This document shows, piece after piece, positions 63,503 to 64,000 of a DNA stretch of 64,000 nt (position 1 is the stretch's first letter; each line of letters opens with the position of its first letter). The position numbers were made by a program, and so were the translations under genes. The stretch is from Craspedostauros australis (taxonomy: Eukaryota; Bacillariophyta; Bacillariophyceae; Mastogloiales; Achnanthaceae): the NCBI GenBank assembly GCA_026770025.1, contig JAMXDE010000020.1, forward strand, positions 620,001-684,000. Reading direction: 5' to 3'. The notes beneath the pieces are model-generated. The model was not told the origin of the DNA. It was given only the letters and a program-made list of their open reading frames with translations, and searched no databases.

Positions 63503-63887
63503 CTATTGCAACCACGGACAGCTCAATGCCTCCAACGCACTCGAACGGGTCTTTGGATCGAAGTCGAGCAATGGGGTCATGAAATCCGCTATGTCGTTGG
63601 CATCCTTCTTGGAGAAGTTGTACTTCTCCATCAGCACATCCTGGATGGGCCAGAACTTGAGCGTTTTGATGTTCTTGAGATTGCCTTTCTTGTCGAAGAA
63701 GTTTTTGGAGTACCGTCCGTCCAACGCTAATCGTTTTGGAACCTTCCCGAGCAACTCCTGGAACATGGCCAGGTGGTCCTCGTCTCTATCGTACTCCTCA
63801 CCCGCCCTCGGATCGAACAGGAGATCGCCCGTCAGCAATTCAAAGGTCATACAACCCAGCGACCACATGTCTGCCGATGTATCGTAT
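63503..63887 (-). CDS. SRPK-type protein kinase, C-terminal exon (partial)
   Basis: The last exon, ~127 codons, of a gene entering from the right edge; the exon starts after a CTGCAG acceptor at 63888-63889. It encodes the C-lobe: YDTSADMWSLGCMTFELLTG, DLLFDPRAGEEYDRDEDHLA, LLGKVPKRLALDGRYSKNFF, KLKFWPIQDVLMEKYNF-like, DFMTPLLDFDPKTRSSALEA and CPWLQ. The ...DRDEDHLA...LLG..P..... and KFWPI.DVL.EKY sequence is characteristic of SR-protein kinases, which phosphorylate Ser-Arg splicing factors. The catalytic loop and ATP site lie outside the window, so activity cannot be judged. Confidence 0.88.
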
Positions 63888-64000
63888 CTGCAGATGGATC
63901 GTGGAACGGAATTTGAATGGGATTGATGAGAATCAACAACGACAACGGGGTTAGCCAGAATTGTTCGGGCGCATGCAATAATCAGAAATACCAAGCCGAG
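63888..64000 (-). other. Intron of the SRPK-type gene (partial)
   Basis: Non-coding sequence upstream of the kinase's last exon. A consistent donor is not visible, so the intron probably continues past the window edge. Confidence 0.5.

Noticed and set aside
1-64000. Transposons, LTR elements or other virus-like sequence
   Set aside because: No transposase, reverse transcriptase, integrase or capsid sequence and no long terminal repeats were seen.

Overview
This is nuclear DNA of a compact eukaryotic genome, most probably a photosynthetic stramenopile and best fitted by a diatom. Three things point that way. Several proteins open with a signal peptide followed by the A-F type cleavage motif that targets proteins to secondary red plastids (ASAFVVP in the DUF493-type protein at 9650; ATKAF in the mTERF protein at 3960; an aromatic-start variant in the hydrolase at 55426). 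There is a divergent heat-shock-factor-type protein, a family strongly expanded in diatoms. Genes are dense, with 0-3 short GT-AG introns each. The species assignment is inference. I see no rRNA, tRNA, CRISPR, transposon or virus-like element.

Layout. 1-6.9 kb: a cut RGP1-like trafficking gene (-), a peroxisomal-type carrier (-), a plastid mTERF (+) and a small two-exon ENY2/Sus1 (-). 7.5-15.1 kb: mitochondrial-type carbamate kinase (+), plastid DUF493 protein (+), alternative oxidase with an EF-hand domain (-), and an unknown organellar protein (-). 16.6-26.9 kb: HSF-type factor (+), ankyrin protein (+), flavin amine oxidase with a frame change (+), TFIIH subunit TFB4/p34 (+). 27.4-35.1 kb: pentameric ligand-gated channel homologue (-), F-box protein (+), RAD51 (+). 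35.8-45.5 kb: a secreted prolyl 4-hydroxylase with a VHL-like N-terminal domain (+) and a large ABCC-type transporter (-). 45.5-54 kb: a STAND-type ATPase (+), golgin CASP (+), mitochondrial ribosomal protein bS18m (+). 54.7-64 kb: a small membrane protein (+), plastid-type alpha/beta hydrolase (-), HROB-like recombination protein (+), centractin/ARP1 (+), and the 3' part of an SRPK-type kinase (-) running off the right edge.

The neighbours do not form one pathway. Shared themes are homologous recombination (RAD51, HROB-like), mRNA production (ENY2, TFB4, SRPK), organelle biology (mTERF, DUF493, AOX, bS18m, carbamate kinase) and Golgi/dynein traffic (RGP1-like, CASP, ARP1). Genes often lie head to head, sharing 0.6-1.7 kb upstream regions. 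Those regions carry CT tracts, ATTC repeats and a recurring TACGAGTA / GTACTC sequence. The most unusual proteins are the VHL-like/prolyl hydroxylase fusion, the EF-hand alternative oxidase and the non-Cys-loop channel.
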